Source: Paracidovorax wautersii (GTDB lineage Bacteria; Pseudomonadota; Gammaproteobacteria; Burkholderiales; Burkholderiaceae_C). Taken from it: a stretch of 64,000 nt of DNA. The DNA is taken from NCBI GenBank assembly GCA_009912175.1, contig WNDQ01000002.1:1-64000 (forward strand). The letters run 5' to 3'. The number at the start of each line of letters is the position of its first letter. The first letter of the stretch is position 1. The notes under the pieces were generated by a model, which was given only the letters and a program-made list of their open reading frames with translations, ran no database searches and was not told where the DNA came from. This document shows, piece by piece, positions 18,295 through 28,900 of the stretch. Both the position numbers and the translations under genes were made by a program.

Positions 18295-18503
18295 GCACGA
18301 GCCCGTTCACGCCCATCGTGAACGGCTTCTAGGCCCGGCGGGCTGGTACGGCTGGCCGCCGCGGCGTTTCCCCACCCGATGCGCCATGCGTGGCCTTGGC
18401 CGCCGCGCAGGACGCCGCGTGCATGGCTACGCTGGCGTCGGCTGGGCCCTGCCCGAAGTCCGCGCGTGGCCGCTCTCAGAAATAGAAATCCCAGGAGACA
18501 ACG

Positions 18504-19599
18504 ATGAAGACATTCAGGAAGCTGGTGCTGGCAGCCAGCTTGTCGGTGTGCGCCCATGCGGCACAGGCGCAAGGACAGACCCAGATCTATGGCGTCATGG
18601 ACATGGGGGTCGAGTACCTCGACCGGGTCGAGGGGCAGGGCAGCCTGACGCGCGTGCCTGCATTGACAGGCGGCCAGCTGGCGTCGCGCCTGGGCTTTCG
18701 CGGCACCGAAGACCTGGGCAATGGCCTCAAAGCCAACTTCGTTCTGGAGTCTGGTTTTTCGCCCGGCAAGGGCCAGCTCCTGCAGAGCGGCCGGCTGTTC
18801 GGCCGCCATCCTATCTGGGACTGAGCAATACGTGGGGGTCGTTGACGTTCGGGTGGCAGATTCTCATGGGACAACATGCCTTCATCGGGCCGGATGCCAT
18901 CGGCCCGGCCTAGTTCGGGCTGTCGTCCCTGAATGGATTTTTTCCCAACCAGCGGGTCGACAACTCGGTCGCGGCGCAGGGCAAGTTTGGCCACTGGCTG
19001 ATCGGCGCCCTGTATTCGGAGTCGCGCGATGGCATGGCGCCATCGAACTGCGGCAGCAGCGGCGGGGCGTGCGACGCCTATTCGGCCGCCGTGAAGTACG
19101 ACACAGGAGCGTGGGGCGTGACACTGGCCCATGACCGGCTGCGCGCAGACGACGGCTCCGCCTTTTTTGGCCAGCCCGCGGGACTCGCCGTGGCGCGTGG
19201 CAGCCGCGATGACCACAGCTATCTGACCGGCTACCGGAACTTCGGCGCCGTGCGCTTGGGAGCTGGGGTGATCCGCCGTGCCCTGAAGACCGAGCTGGAG
19301 ACCTACAAGAGCCGCCAGTATTTCGTGTCGGCCAGCCTGCCGCTGTCTGCGCAGTGGGTCCTGGACCTGCTCTACACCTACCTCGACGCCAACCGGAAAC
19401 AGGCGAATGCGCAACTGCCGCCCTCCGGCTGAACTACAACCTGAGCCGGCGTTCGGCCTTGTACTTCCATATGGGGCAGGTCCGCAACCAGTCGCAGGTG
19501 GCCTACAGCGTGTCGAGCGGCGGCTCGGTCGTGCCCGCGTCACCCGGCCTGGGCAAAAGCCAGACGGGCCTCATGGTGGGCATGCGGCACAGCTTCTAG
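18504..19599 (+). pseudogene. Gram-negative porin (OmpC/DUF-porin type), multiply inactivated
   Basis: The start is ATG 18504 with AGGAGACAACG upstream. The signal peptide MKTFRKLVLAASLSVCAHAA leads into QTQIYGVMDMGVEY, the usual first strand of betaproteobacterial porins. Three lesions are visible: a frameshift near 18810 (RLFGR then PSYLGLSNTWGSLTFG in another frame), an in-frame TAG at 18911-18913, and a second frameshift near 19405-19430. The last piece ends in the canonical porin C-terminus MVGMRHSF. Joined together, the pieces give a full-length porin of about 365 residues. It would have been the outer-membrane channel of the adjacent aromatic-acid pathway. Confidence 0.9.
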
Positions 19600-19780
19600 C
19601 CCGTGCGTGGCACACCGGGGCGCAAGCCCCCTATCAGTTAAATGAATAGCTTGGGTTGAGGTGTTGATTGGCCGTGCGCGCGGCGATTGCGCACACTGGC
19701 CAACAAGCAAAAAAAAGGGCCACGCCGGGCGTGCGGCCCGCATTCGGAGACAACCTGTTCCCACGAGGACTTGAACGACC

Positions 19781-21122
19781 ATGACGGATCAACAAAAGCG
19801 ATGGAATGAAGGCGCCATGGCGCCGTTTCAATGGCAGGCCGTGGGCATCTGCGTGATGCTCATCATGCTGGACGGCTTCGACGTGCTGGTGATGGCTTTC
19901 ACGGCATCGGCGGTGGCCTCGCAGTGGCAGCTCAATGGCGCTCAACTGGGCGTGCTGTTCAGTGCCGGGCTGATCGGCATGGCCGCGGGGTCGCTGTTGC
20001 TGGCGCCGTGGGCCGACCGCATCGGAAGGCAGGCCGTCATCCTGCTGTGCCTGGTCATCGTGGCGGTCGGCATGCTGGCGTCAGCGTTCGCTGGCGATCA
20101 TCTGCAGCTCGCCTGGCTGCGTGCAATCACAGGTGTCGGCATCGGCGGCATGCTGGCGAGCGTCGGGGTGATCACCGCCGAATACTCGTCGCAGAAATGG
20201 CGCAGCACCTGCGTCGCCTTGCAGGCCACGGGCTATCCGATCGGGGCCACGCTGGGCGGGCTCATGGCCGCATGGCTGCTGGAGCAGCACGGCTGGCGTT
20301 CGGTGTTCGTGTTTGGCGGTGTGGCAACGGCATCGATGATCCCCCTGGTGCTGTGGCGCTTGCCGGAGTCCGTCGACTTCCTGCTCGAGCGCCAGCCGGC
20401 GGGGGCGCTGCCGCGCATCAATCGCCTCATGCGCCTGATGGGCCACGCGCCGCTGGTCGCGCTACCGCCTCGCCCGGCGGCCCTCGAAGACACGCGGCAA
20501 TGCGGTCGCGGCCCTGTTCGCCGAGGGCCTGGCCCGGCCCACGCTGATGTTGTGGGTGGCCTTTTTCATGTTGATGTTCAGCGTGTATTTCTCCCTGAGC
20601 TGGACGCCCAAGCTGCTGGTCGAGGCGGGCCTGTCCGCGCGGCAAGGTGTGACGGGTGCGGTCCTGCTGAACCTGGGGGGCATTCTGGGTGGAAGCCTGT
20701 TCGGCGCACTCGCGGTGCGGCTGAAACTCAGGCGGCTGGCGGTCGGCAGCCTGGTGCTGTATGCGCTGCTGACCGCGCTGTTCGGCGTGGCCGCCGTGAA
20801 CGGCCTGGCCTTTGCGTTTGCCTGCGCCTTCGTGATGGGCATCTTCCTGTTTGCCTCGATGGCAGGCCTTTACGGCCTGGTGCCGGCGACTTATCCCGCC
20901 ACGGTGCGTGTGACCGGCATGGGCTGGGCCATTGGCGTGGGGCGCATGGGCGCCATCGTTGCACCGCTGATGGCGGGCGTCCTGCTGGATGCGGGTTGGC
21001 GGCCGCCGTCGCTTTATTACGCCTATGCCGTGCCGCTACTGGCCGCGGCGCTCGCGGTGGTCCTGATGGGCCTGGCGCGCGAGCCCAGGGACCTGGGCCG
21101 CGTCCAAGCCGCGGCCCGCTGA
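19781..21122 (+). pseudogene. MFS transporter, aromatic acid:H+ symporter type, frameshifted
   Basis: The start MTDQQKRWNEGAMAPFQWQA leads into the major-facilitator fold: first helix VGICVMLIMLDGFDVLVMAF, whose LDGFD motif is characteristic of the AAHS family (PcaK, VanK, BenK), and the loop 2-3 motif APWADRIGRQ. Frame is lost near 20485-20490, in the central cytoplasmic loop: after PPRPAALE the family sequence resumes one base on as KTRGNAVAALFAEGLARP and continues with helices 7-12 to 21122. One extra base explains it. An AAHS protein would import vanillate, protocatechuate or a similar acid for vanAB and ligAB directly downstream. Confidence 0.88.
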
Positions 21123-21182
21123 GGTGTGCCTGGATATCTGGATAGGAACGATCACGATGGACATGATGGAAAGCGAGCGCAC

Positions 21183-22250
21183 ATGTTTTTGATGAACACC
21201 TGGTACGTGGCCAGCAAGTCGGAAGAAATCGGCAGCACCCACCCGCTGGGCCGCAAGATCTGCAACGAACCCATGGTCTTCTACCGCCAGGCCGACGGCA
21301 CGCTGGCCGCTGTGGAGGATTTCTGTCCCCACCGGGGGGCGCCGCTGTCGCTGGGCTACGTCTGCGAAGGCAAGCTGGTTTGCGGCTACCACGGCCTGGA
21401 GATGGGCTGCGACGGCAAGGTCATCGCCATGCCCGGGCAGCGTGTGCGCGGGTTCCCGTCGGTCAAGAGTTACGCGGTGGTCGAGCGCCATGGCTTCGTC
21501 TGGGTGTGGCCGGGCGATCAGGCGCTGGCCGATGCGTCCCTCATCCCCGATCTCCAGTGGGCCAACAATCCTGAATGGGCTTATGGCGGCGGTTATTACC
21601 ACATCCGCGCGAGCTATCTGCTGATGATCGACAACCTGATGGATCTGACGCACGAGACCTACGTCCACGCGAGCAGCATCGGCCAGAAGGAGATCGACGA
21701 GACACCGTGCAAGACCACGGTGGAAGGCGATCACGTGATGACCAGCCGCTTCATGGAGGGTCTGCCCGAGGCGCCGCCTTTTTGGCGCATGGCTTTGCGC
21801 AACCACGGCCTGCCGGACGACCAGCCCGTGGATCGCTGGCAGATCTGCCATTTCAACCCGCCCAGCCACGTGATGATCGAAGTCGGCGTGGCGCTGGCGG
21901 GGCTGGGCGGCCGCGATGCGCCGAACGACAGGAAGGTGTATTCCATCGTGGTCGACTTCATCACGCCGGAAACCGAGACGACCCACCACTACTACTGTGG
22001 CATGGCACGCAAGTTCTCGCCCGACAACGAGGCGCTGACCCTCGCCATCCAGGAGGGCCAGGGCAAGGTCTTCAGCGAAGACACGGACATCCTCGAGCGC
22101 CAGCAGGAAAACCTGGCGAAATGGCCACAGCGCAAGTTGCTCATGCTCAACATCGACGCGGGTGGCGTGCAGTCGCGCCGCGTCATCGAGCGCCTGTCGG
22201 CCAGGGAGCGCGCTGCCGCCCAGGCCGTGGCCGAAGGAGCGCCGGCATGA
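21183..22250 (+). CDS. vanA: Rieske oxygenase subunit, vanillate O-demethylase VanA type
   Basis: The 355-residue protein is a Rieske non-heme iron oxygenase. The [2Fe-2S] ligands are in CPHRGAPLS and CGYHG near residues 47-69, and the mononuclear iron site follows in DNLMDLTHETYVHAS. It would oxidatively demethylate vanillate or a related methoxy-benzoate with electrons from the VanB-type reductase that overlaps its stop by four bases. The start MFLMNTWYVASK is the standard family N-terminus; an earlier in-frame start adds 19 residues without homology. Vanillate is the best substrate guess because the product protocatechuate is the substrate of LigAB two genes on; syringate or 3-O-methylgallate are possible. 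Confidence 0.88.
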   Translation: MFLMNTWYVASKSEEIGSTHPLGRKICNEPMVFYRQADGTLAAVEDFCPHRGAPLSLGYVCEGKLVCGYHGLEMGCDGKVIAMPGQRVRGFPSVKSYAVVERHGFVWVWPGDQALADASLIPDLQWANNPEWAYGGGYYHIRASYLLMIDNLMDLTHETYVHASSIGQKEIDETPCKTTVEGDHVMTSRFMEGLPEAPPFWRMALRNHGLPDDQPVDRWQICHFNPPSHVMIEVGVALAGLGGRDAPNDRKVYSIVVDFITPETETTHHYYCGMARKFSPDNEALTLAIQEGQGKVFSEDTDILERQQENLAKWPQRKLLMLNIDAGGVQSRRVIERLSARERAAAQAVAEGAPA

Positions 22251-23209
22251 CGGCGCAGGCATCGCTTCGCGTCAAGGTTGCGCGGCGCACGCTGGAGGCC
22301 GAGGGTATCTGCGGCCTGGAGCTGGTGGCGGCCGACGGCGGGGCGCTGGTGGCGTTCTCCGCGGGGTCGCACATCGACCTGTTCCTGCCCGGCGGCATCG
22401 TGCGCCAGTACTCGCTGTGCAACGATCCCACGGAGTCCCATCGTTACCAGATCGCGGTGCTGCGCGACCCCGCCTCGCGCGGCGGCTCGGCGGCGGTTCA
22501 CGAACAGTTGAAGGTCGGCGACGAACTCACCATCAGCGTCCCGCGCAATCACTTCGCCCTGGCCGGACACGCGCCGAGCCACCTGTTGATGGCGGGCGGC
22601 ATCGGCATCACGCCGATCCTGTGCATGGCCGAGAGGCTGTCGGCCCTGAAGGCCGAGTTCACGCTGCACTACGCCTGCCGAACGCCCGAGCGGGCGGCGT
22701 TCCGTCAACGGATCGCTGATTCCGCATTCGCGGCGCGGGCACATTTTCATTTCGATCAGGAGCGTCCGCTCGACATCGGGCAGGTCCTGGGCGCCGCGGC
22801 TGCGGATGCGCACGTGTACGTCTGCGGTCCCCAGGGTTTCATGGACGCGGTCCTGGACACGGCGCGTGCATTGGGCTGGGACCCCAGCCGGCTGCATTGG
22901 GAGTTCTTTGCCGCCGCCCAGCCCACGCACCGGTCCAGCGATCAGGCATTCGACGTGCGCCTGGCCAGCTCCGGCCGCGTCGTCAGCGTCGGGCCGGACA
23001 AGACCGTCACGCAGGCGCTGGCAGACGCGGGCGTCGATGTCATGGTGTCGTGCGAGCAGGGCGTGTGCGGGACCTGCCTGACACGGGTGCTCGAAGGCGA
23101 GGTCGACCATCGTGACGCATACCTCACGCCGCAGGAACAGGCCCTCCACGATCAGTTCACACCGTGTTGCTCGCGGGCGCGTTCCGCATGCCTGGTGCTC
23201 GATCTGTAG
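22247..23209 (+). CDS. vanB: Oxidoreductase subunit of vanillate O-demethylase (VanB type)
   Basis: The 320-residue reductase has three domains in the order used by phthalate dioxygenase reductase: FMN-binding barrel (RQYSLCND, near residue 50), NAD-binding domain (LLMAGGIGITPIL), and a C-terminal plant-type [2Fe-2S] ferredoxin with CEQGVCGTC and the distant fourth cysteine in TPCCSRA. It passes electrons from NADH to the Rieske centre of VanA. ATGA overlap with vanA indicates coupled translation. Confidence 0.9.
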   Translation: MTAQASLRVKVARRTLEAEGICGLELVAADGGALVAFSAGSHIDLFLPGGIVRQYSLCNDPTESHRYQIAVLRDPASRGGSAAVHEQLKVGDELTISVPRNHFALAGHAPSHLLMAGGIGITPILCMAERLSALKAEFTLHYACRTPERAAFRQRIADSAFAARAHFHFDQERPLDIGQVLGAAAADAHVYVCGPQGFMDAVLDTARALGWDPSRLHWEFFAAAQPTHRSSDQAFDVRLASSGRVVSVGPDKTVTQALADAGVDVMVSCEQGVCGTCLTRVLEGEVDHRDAYLTPQEQALHDQFTPCCSRARSACLVLDL

Positions 23210-23229
23210 TGCAGGAAGGAGGAGGACAT

Positions 23230-24503
<1,274 letters not shown>

Positions 24504-24574
24504 GCCGTGCCCTCCATGCCTTTCATTTCCAATTCGCGAACCACATGCCGGCGTCTCTGCACCAGGAGGTCGCC

Positions 24575-25291
24575 ATGACCGCCAGTTCGATCCTGCTGTT
24601 GCCTGGCCTGCTGTGCGATGAGGCGATCTGGCAAGACCAGCGCGCAGCGCTGGGGCCTGAACGGTGCATCGTGCCCTCCTATGGCCACGCCGACTCGATA
24701 CGGGAGATGGCGCGGGTGGCGCTGGCGGCGGTTTCAACGCCGCGCATCTGCGTGGCCGGGCATTCGATGGGCGGGCGAGTGGCCCTGGAGATCGCGTCGA
24801 TGGCCCCCGAGCGCGTCGAACGCATCGCCTTGCTCGACACCGGCATGAACCCGCTCGCGCCCGCGGAAGCTGGCGTTCGCGAGGCGGAGAAACGCCATGC
24901 CCTGCTGCAGACGGCGCAACGGTACGGGATGCGTGCCATGGGCGAGCAATGGGCACGCGGCATGGTGCATCCTGCGCATGTGGAACAGCCCGTCTTCGAA
25001 GAGATTCTGCGCATGATCGAACGCAAGACGCCCAAGGTGTTCGGTGCGCAGATCAAGGCGCTGCTCGCCCGCCCCGACGCACGCGCGGTGCTGAGCCAAC
25101 TCGACTGTCCGACCCTGATCCTCTGTGGCCGGCAGGACGCCTGGAGCCCCGAGAGCCGGCACCGCGAGATGCATGCGCTGTGCGCTCACTCGACCTTGTG
25201 CATGATCGAGGACATCGGCCACATGACGACGATGGAGCAGCCTGCCGCAGTCTCGCAAGCGCTCCTGCAATGGATGGCCATGACACGCTAG
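24575..25291 (+). CDS. Alpha/beta hydrolase
   Basis: The 238-residue single-domain alpha/beta hydrolase has the nucleophile elbow GHSMGG near residue 68, the acid in CGRQDAWSP, and the histidine in EDIGHMTTME. The start at 24575 has an excellent AGGAGGT ribosome-binding site; an ATG 30 bases earlier is in the same frame but less well placed. Last gene of the van-lig cluster. It may hydrolyse an ester or lactone intermediate of the pathway. It is not close enough to PcaD-type enol-lactonases to name it by eye. Confidence 0.85.
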   Translation: MTASSILLLPGLLCDEAIWQDQRAALGPERCIVPSYGHADSIREMARVALAAVSTPRICVAGHSMGGRVALEIASMAPERVERIALLDTGMNPLAPAEAGVREAEKRHALLQTAQRYGMRAMGEQWARGMVHPAHVEQPVFEEILRMIERKTPKVFGAQIKALLARPDARAVLSQLDCPTLILCGRQDAWSPESRHREMHALCAHSTLCMIEDIGHMTTMEQPAAVSQALLQWMAMTR

Positions 25292-25351
25292 AGCGTGTCA
25301 TGCACTTTTTCCATGCCCGCACAAGCCCGGCGAAGGCCTGGACGCCAGGGT

Positions 25352-26650
25352 TCAGCGATCCGGCCGCAGCCGCCCCGAGAGCGACCGGACCGCGCTCTGG
25401 CAGGCGTCGAGAAAGGCCTGCAGTTCGGGCGAGGGCTGGCTGGAGGATCGCAAGGCCAGTCCGATCGGACGCGTCGACGCAGGCAGGGGCAAGGGCACGA
25501 CCTGGACATGCCCGCCGTGGTCATCCATCAGGACCTGGCCTCTCGATGCAATGGCCAGGCAGCCGGACTGCAGGACAAAGGCGAGTGTCATCGTGGGGCT
25601 GCTGGCACACAGGTGGTGGCTGGGGGAGGGCAACTGGTACTGGCCGAACAGCGCAGTCAGGGCGCGATCCGCCGGCGTGCCGGGCAGCGGGGTCACCCAG
25701 GGCCAGCCCAGCAGGTCCTGCAGTGTCGGCCTGGGCAGGCTCAGGCAAGGGTGGCCACGGCGGGCAACGATGACGAGGTCGTCGTCGAAAAGATGCTGCT
25801 GCTGCACCTCTTGCGCGGGCGAGCCGCTGCGCAAGGCGCCGGCAACGACGCCGACGTCCGCGCTCAGCAGTTGCGCGATGAGGTTTTCGTAGGTGCCGTC
25901 GACGATCTGAACCGAGACCTTGGGTTGTTGCCGGGCCAGTTCCTCGACGGCCAGCGGGAGAAAGATGGGAACGGACAGCGGAAGAATGCCAACCACGATC
26001 TGCCCCTGCGTGTTGCCATGCCAGGCCGAAACGTCGCTCTCGATTCCGCGGATTTCAGCCACGGACTGCTTGACTCTGAGCAACAGGGCTTCGCCCGCCG
26101 GCGTGAGCCGGGTGCCCGAGGTCAGCTTGTAATACAGCCGAACGCCCAGCAGTGTTTCCAGCGACTGCAGGGCCAGGTTGACCGCTGGCTGGGAGACGCC
26201 GAGGCGAAGCGCCGCCTGCGATTCGCTGCCGTACAGCGCCACCGTCACCAGCGCGCGCAATTGGCTGGGGGTGACCCGTTGTGCAAACCGCTCGGGCCCG
26301 TGCGGTTTCGCGGCCTTGTCGAAGTCGGCCGCGACCGCTTCCCGCGCGCCCGCGCCAAGTTGATCGAGCAGGACACGCACACGCGCCGCCAGTTGGGCGC
26401 CTTGGGGGGTGGGGACCATGCCGCGCGTGGTACGGATGAACAGGGCGTGCTCGAAATGCGCTTCGAGCTGGTTGACTGCGCGCGTGACCGAAGGCTGCGA
26501 GACATGGATTGCCGCAGAGGCGGCTGTGGTCGTGCCATGCGCCACCACGGCCAGGAACGCGCGCAGTGCGCGAAGTTGGAGCAACGACGCTGGAAAGATG
26601 CTGGGCCGAGGTGGATCGCCCGCGTAGGCATGGGAGGTGGGGCTGGTCAT
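25352..26650 (-). CDS. LysR-type regulator with two tandem HTH domains
   Basis: The 432-residue protein is longer than a normal LysR regulator (about 300). Two complete LysR winged-helix domains are visible: the first at about residues 27-85 (RALRAFLAVVAHGTTTAASA, then HVSQPSVTRAVNQLEAHF) and the second at about residues 130-190 (RALVTVALYGSESQAALRL, then GVSQPAVNLALQSLETLLGV). A standard effector-binding domain follows (IVVGILPLSVPIFLP onwards). The frame is continuous with no sign of a fused stop. It is convergent with the hydrolase of the van-lig cluster and divergent from the NTF2-like gene, so it probably regulates one or both. Confidence 0.88.
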   Translation of the reverse strand: MTSPTSHAYAGDPPRPSIFPASLLQLRALRAFLAVVAHGTTTAASAAIHVSQPSVTRAVNQLEAHFEHALFIRTTRGMVPTPQGAQLAARVRVLLDQLGAGAREAVAADFDKAAKPHGPERFAQRVTPSQLRALVTVALYGSESQAALRLGVSQPAVNLALQSLETLLGVRLYYKLTSGTRLTPAGEALLLRVKQSVAEIRGIESDVSAWHGNTQGQIVVGILPLSVPIFLPLAVEELARQQPKVSVQIVDGTYENLIAQLLSADVGVVAGALRSGSPAQEVQQQHLFDDDLVIVARRGHPCLSLPRPTLQDLLGWPWVTPLPGTPADRALTALFGQYQLPSPSHHLCASSPTMTLAFVLQSGCLAIASRGQVLMDDHGGHVQVVPLPLPASTRPIGLALRSSSQPSPELQAFLDACQSAVRSLSGRLRPDR

Positions 26651-26760
26651 GTGGCGCGCGGCACGTGGCCGGCTTCGTAAACCCCTTCAGTTTGGTCCTT
26701 CAGCGATTGTTCGAACAGAACAGAAACCCTGCCCTTCATCGTTCATCAGGAGTCACCACA

Positions 26761-27192
26761 ATGCATCACCCTCAGGCTCAATGGCTGGAAAAGGCACAGT
26801 GCCAGGAACTCATCCTGCGCAGCGCCAGCCATGTGGATGCAGGCCAGGCCTTGGCCTTTTCGGAGTTGTTCACCGTCGATGCCGTACTGATACGGCCCAG
26901 CGGGGACAAGCTGGTGGGACGCGAGGCCATTCGTGATGCCTACGCCAGCAGGCCCGCCGGGCGCATCACCCGGCATCTGCTGAGCAACATCGTGGTCGAG
27001 TTCTGCGACGAGAACACGGCGTTGGCCAGGAGCTATGTGCTGCTGTGGTCCACGACACGGGGTGCCGAGGACGAGTCCGGCCATGGCGGAGCCAGTCCGA
27101 AACAGGCGGTTGGCGAATTCGCCGACCGCTTGGTCAAGCTGGCTGGCGGGCTGTGGCTGATCCAGGCGCGTCACGCCAGCTTCGTGATGTGA
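26761..27192 (+). CDS. NTF2-like (SnoaL-type) protein
   Basis: The 143-residue cone-shaped fold protein is of the NTF2/SnoaL superfamily, recognised by an N-terminal helix-rich LILRSASHVDAGQALAFSEL, the FTVDAVLIRPSG strand and LVGREAIRDAYASRP. Members include small hydrolases, isomerases and beta subunits of ring-hydroxylating dioxygenases; no catalytic residues can be fixed here. It is divergent from the tandem-HTH LysR gene with a 110-base gap. It is convergent with the ABC permease gene. Confidence 0.7.
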   Translation: MHHPQAQWLEKAQCQELILRSASHVDAGQALAFSELFTVDAVLIRPSGDKLVGREAIRDAYASRPAGRITRHLLSNIVVEFCDENTALARSYVLLWSTTRGAEDESGHGGASPKQAVGEFADRLVKLAGGLWLIQARHASFVM

Positions 27193-27258
27193 CGGTCGCC
27201 TTGGCATGTGCCGATCTGCATCGGTTCGCCATCGGCATGAGGGCCGGCGCGTTGCGCG

Positions 27259-28026
27259 TCACTCGCCCTGCGAGCCCCGATGCGCCCAGGCCGTGGTGTG
27301 CTTTTCCAGGAAGCTGAACAGCTCGTACATGACCATGGCCATGGCGCCCACCACCATAAGGCCGGCGAAGGCCAGGCCCATCTGCATGGCCGAGCCGGCC
27401 GAGATCAGCAGGTAGCCGATGCCTTCGTTGGCGGCGGTCATCTCGGACACCGTGGTGCCGACGAAAGCCAGGGTGATGGCGACCTTGAGCGAGGCGTAGA
27501 AGTAGGGCAGCGAGCGCGGCAGGTCGATCTTGACGAGCACGTCCCAGCGTTTGGCGCCGAGCACGCGCAGCACGTCTTCGAGCTCGGGCTCCAGCGTGGC
27601 CAGGCCGGTGGCGATGTTGACCATGATCGGAAAGAAGCTGATGAGGAAGGCCGTCAGGATCGCCGGGCCGACGCCGATGCCGAACCACACGACCAGGATG
27701 GGCACGAAAGCCGCCTTGGGCAGCGCGTTGAAGGCCGTCATGAGCGGGTAGACGGCGGCATAGGCCAGGCGCGAGGAACCGATCACGAAACCCAGCAGCA
27801 CGCCCACCACGATGGCCAGGCCAAAGCCCGCCATCGTCACCCAGAAGGTGCGCCAGGCATGGCCGGCGATGATCCACTTGAACTCGATGAACTGCTGCCA
27901 GATGCGCAGCGGGCTGGGGAAGATGAATTCGGAGACGGCAAACGCCGAGCAGACGATCTGCCACAGCATGAGGGTGGCGGCCAGCAGGATCCAGGGGGAC
28001 CAGCGTTCGACGAGTTTTTTGTTCAT
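27259..28026 (-). CDS. ABC transporter permease, NitT/TauT type
   Basis: The 255-residue inner-membrane permease of the SsuC/TauC/NrtB type has about six transmembrane helices and the EAA loop in EDVLRVLGAKRWDVLVKIDLP. NALPKAAFVPILVVWFGIG is the family signature. It is the third gene of the binding protein-ATPase-permease operon, 12 bases after the ATPase gene. The substrate is not clear from sequence. The neighbouring NCS1 permease, racemase and purine genes favour a nitrogen-containing compound such as a purine breakdown product. Confidence 0.9.
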   Translation of the reverse strand: MNKKLVERWSPWILLAATLMLWQIVCSAFAVSEFIFPSPLRIWQQFIEFKWIIAGHAWRTFWVTMAGFGLAIVVGVLLGFVIGSSRLAYAAVYPLMTAFNALPKAAFVPILVVWFGIGVGPAILTAFLISFFPIMVNIATGLATLEPELEDVLRVLGAKRWDVLVKIDLPRSLPYFYASLKVAITLAFVGTTVSEMTAANEGIGYLLISAGSAMQMGLAFAGLMVVGAMAMVMYELFSFLEKHTTAWAHRGSQGE

Positions 28027-28038
28027 GGCGGGGGCGGC

Positions 28039-28887
28039 TTACTGGCTGATCGCGGGGGTGGCGGCGGCGGGGTCCGCGGGGCTCTGGCGCAGGGCGCCGA
28101 TGTGGCCGCGCAGCTCCAGCACGATGTCGGTGAATTCCTTGGTGTAGGTCACCTCCAGCGGACGCGGGCGCGGCAGCTCGATGTCGCGCCGTACCACGAA
28201 GCGGCCCGGGCTCTTGCTCATCACGTAGACCGTGTCGACCAGGAACACCGATTCACGCAGGTCGTGCGTGACCAGGATGACGTTGAATTTCTGCTCGGTC
28301 CACAGGTCGCGCAGGATGCACCACAGCTCCTCGCGCGTGAAGGCGTCGAGCGCGCCGAAGGGCTCGTCGAGCAGCAGCATCTTGGGCTCGTGGATGAGCG
28401 CACGGCAGATCGAGGCGCGCTGCTGCATGCCGCCCGACAGCTGCCAGGGGTACTTGTCCTCGTAGCCGCCCAGCCCGACCTTCTGCAGCAGGCGGCGGGC
28501 GCGGGCTTCGTATTCCTTGCGTCTGGCCTTGAAGCTGGAGCGGTAGGGTTCGACGATCTCCAGCGGCAGCAGCACGTTGTCGACCGTGGTGCGCCAGGGC
28601 AGCAGCGAAGGCGACTGGAAGGCCATGCCCGAGATCTTGAGCGGGCCGGTCACGGGCTGGCCGTCGATGAAGATCTTGCCGATCGATGGCATCTTCAGGC
28701 CCGTGGTCAGCTTCATGAAGGTCGACTTGCCGCAGCCCGAGGGGCCGACGATGGCGATGAACTCGCCCTCGCGCACCTGCAGGTTGATGGCCTCGACGGC
28801 GAAGTGGTTGGCGCGCAGCAGCTCTTCGTTGTAGGCGAGCCAGACGTCGCGGAAGTCGACGAAGGGGTGGGCGGCAGGGTCTTGCAT
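28039..28887 (-). CDS. ABC transporter ATP-binding protein, NitT/TauT type
   Basis: The 282-residue ATPase has Walker A GPSGCGKST, Q-loop MAFQSPSLLPWR, signature LSGGMQQR and Walker B MLLLDEPFGALD. It energises import by the adjacent permease. The start MQDPAAHPFVD lies 13 bases after the stop of the binding-protein gene. A C-terminal tail of about 30 residues is Ala/Pro-rich. Confidence 0.92.
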   Translation of the reverse strand: MQDPAAHPFVDFRDVWLAYNEELLRANHFAVEAINLQVREGEFIAIVGPSGCGKSTFMKLTTGLKMPSIGKIFIDGQPVTGPLKISGMAFQSPSLLPWRTTVDNVLLPLEIVEPYRSSFKARRKEYEARARRLLQKVGLGGYEDKYPWQLSGGMQQRASICRALIHEPKMLLLDEPFGALDAFTREELWCILRDLWTEQKFNVILVTHDLRESVFLVDTVYVMSKSPGRFVVRRDIELPRPRPLEVTYTKEFTDIVLELRGHIGALRQSPADPAAATPAISQ

Positions 28888-28900
28888 GAGGGCGTCGTTC

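Noticed and set aside
25295-26680. A plus-strand open frame of 461 codons opposite the tandem-HTH LysR gene
   Set aside because: No domain is visible, and the minus-strand LysR frame has two clean HTH motifs and an effector domain.
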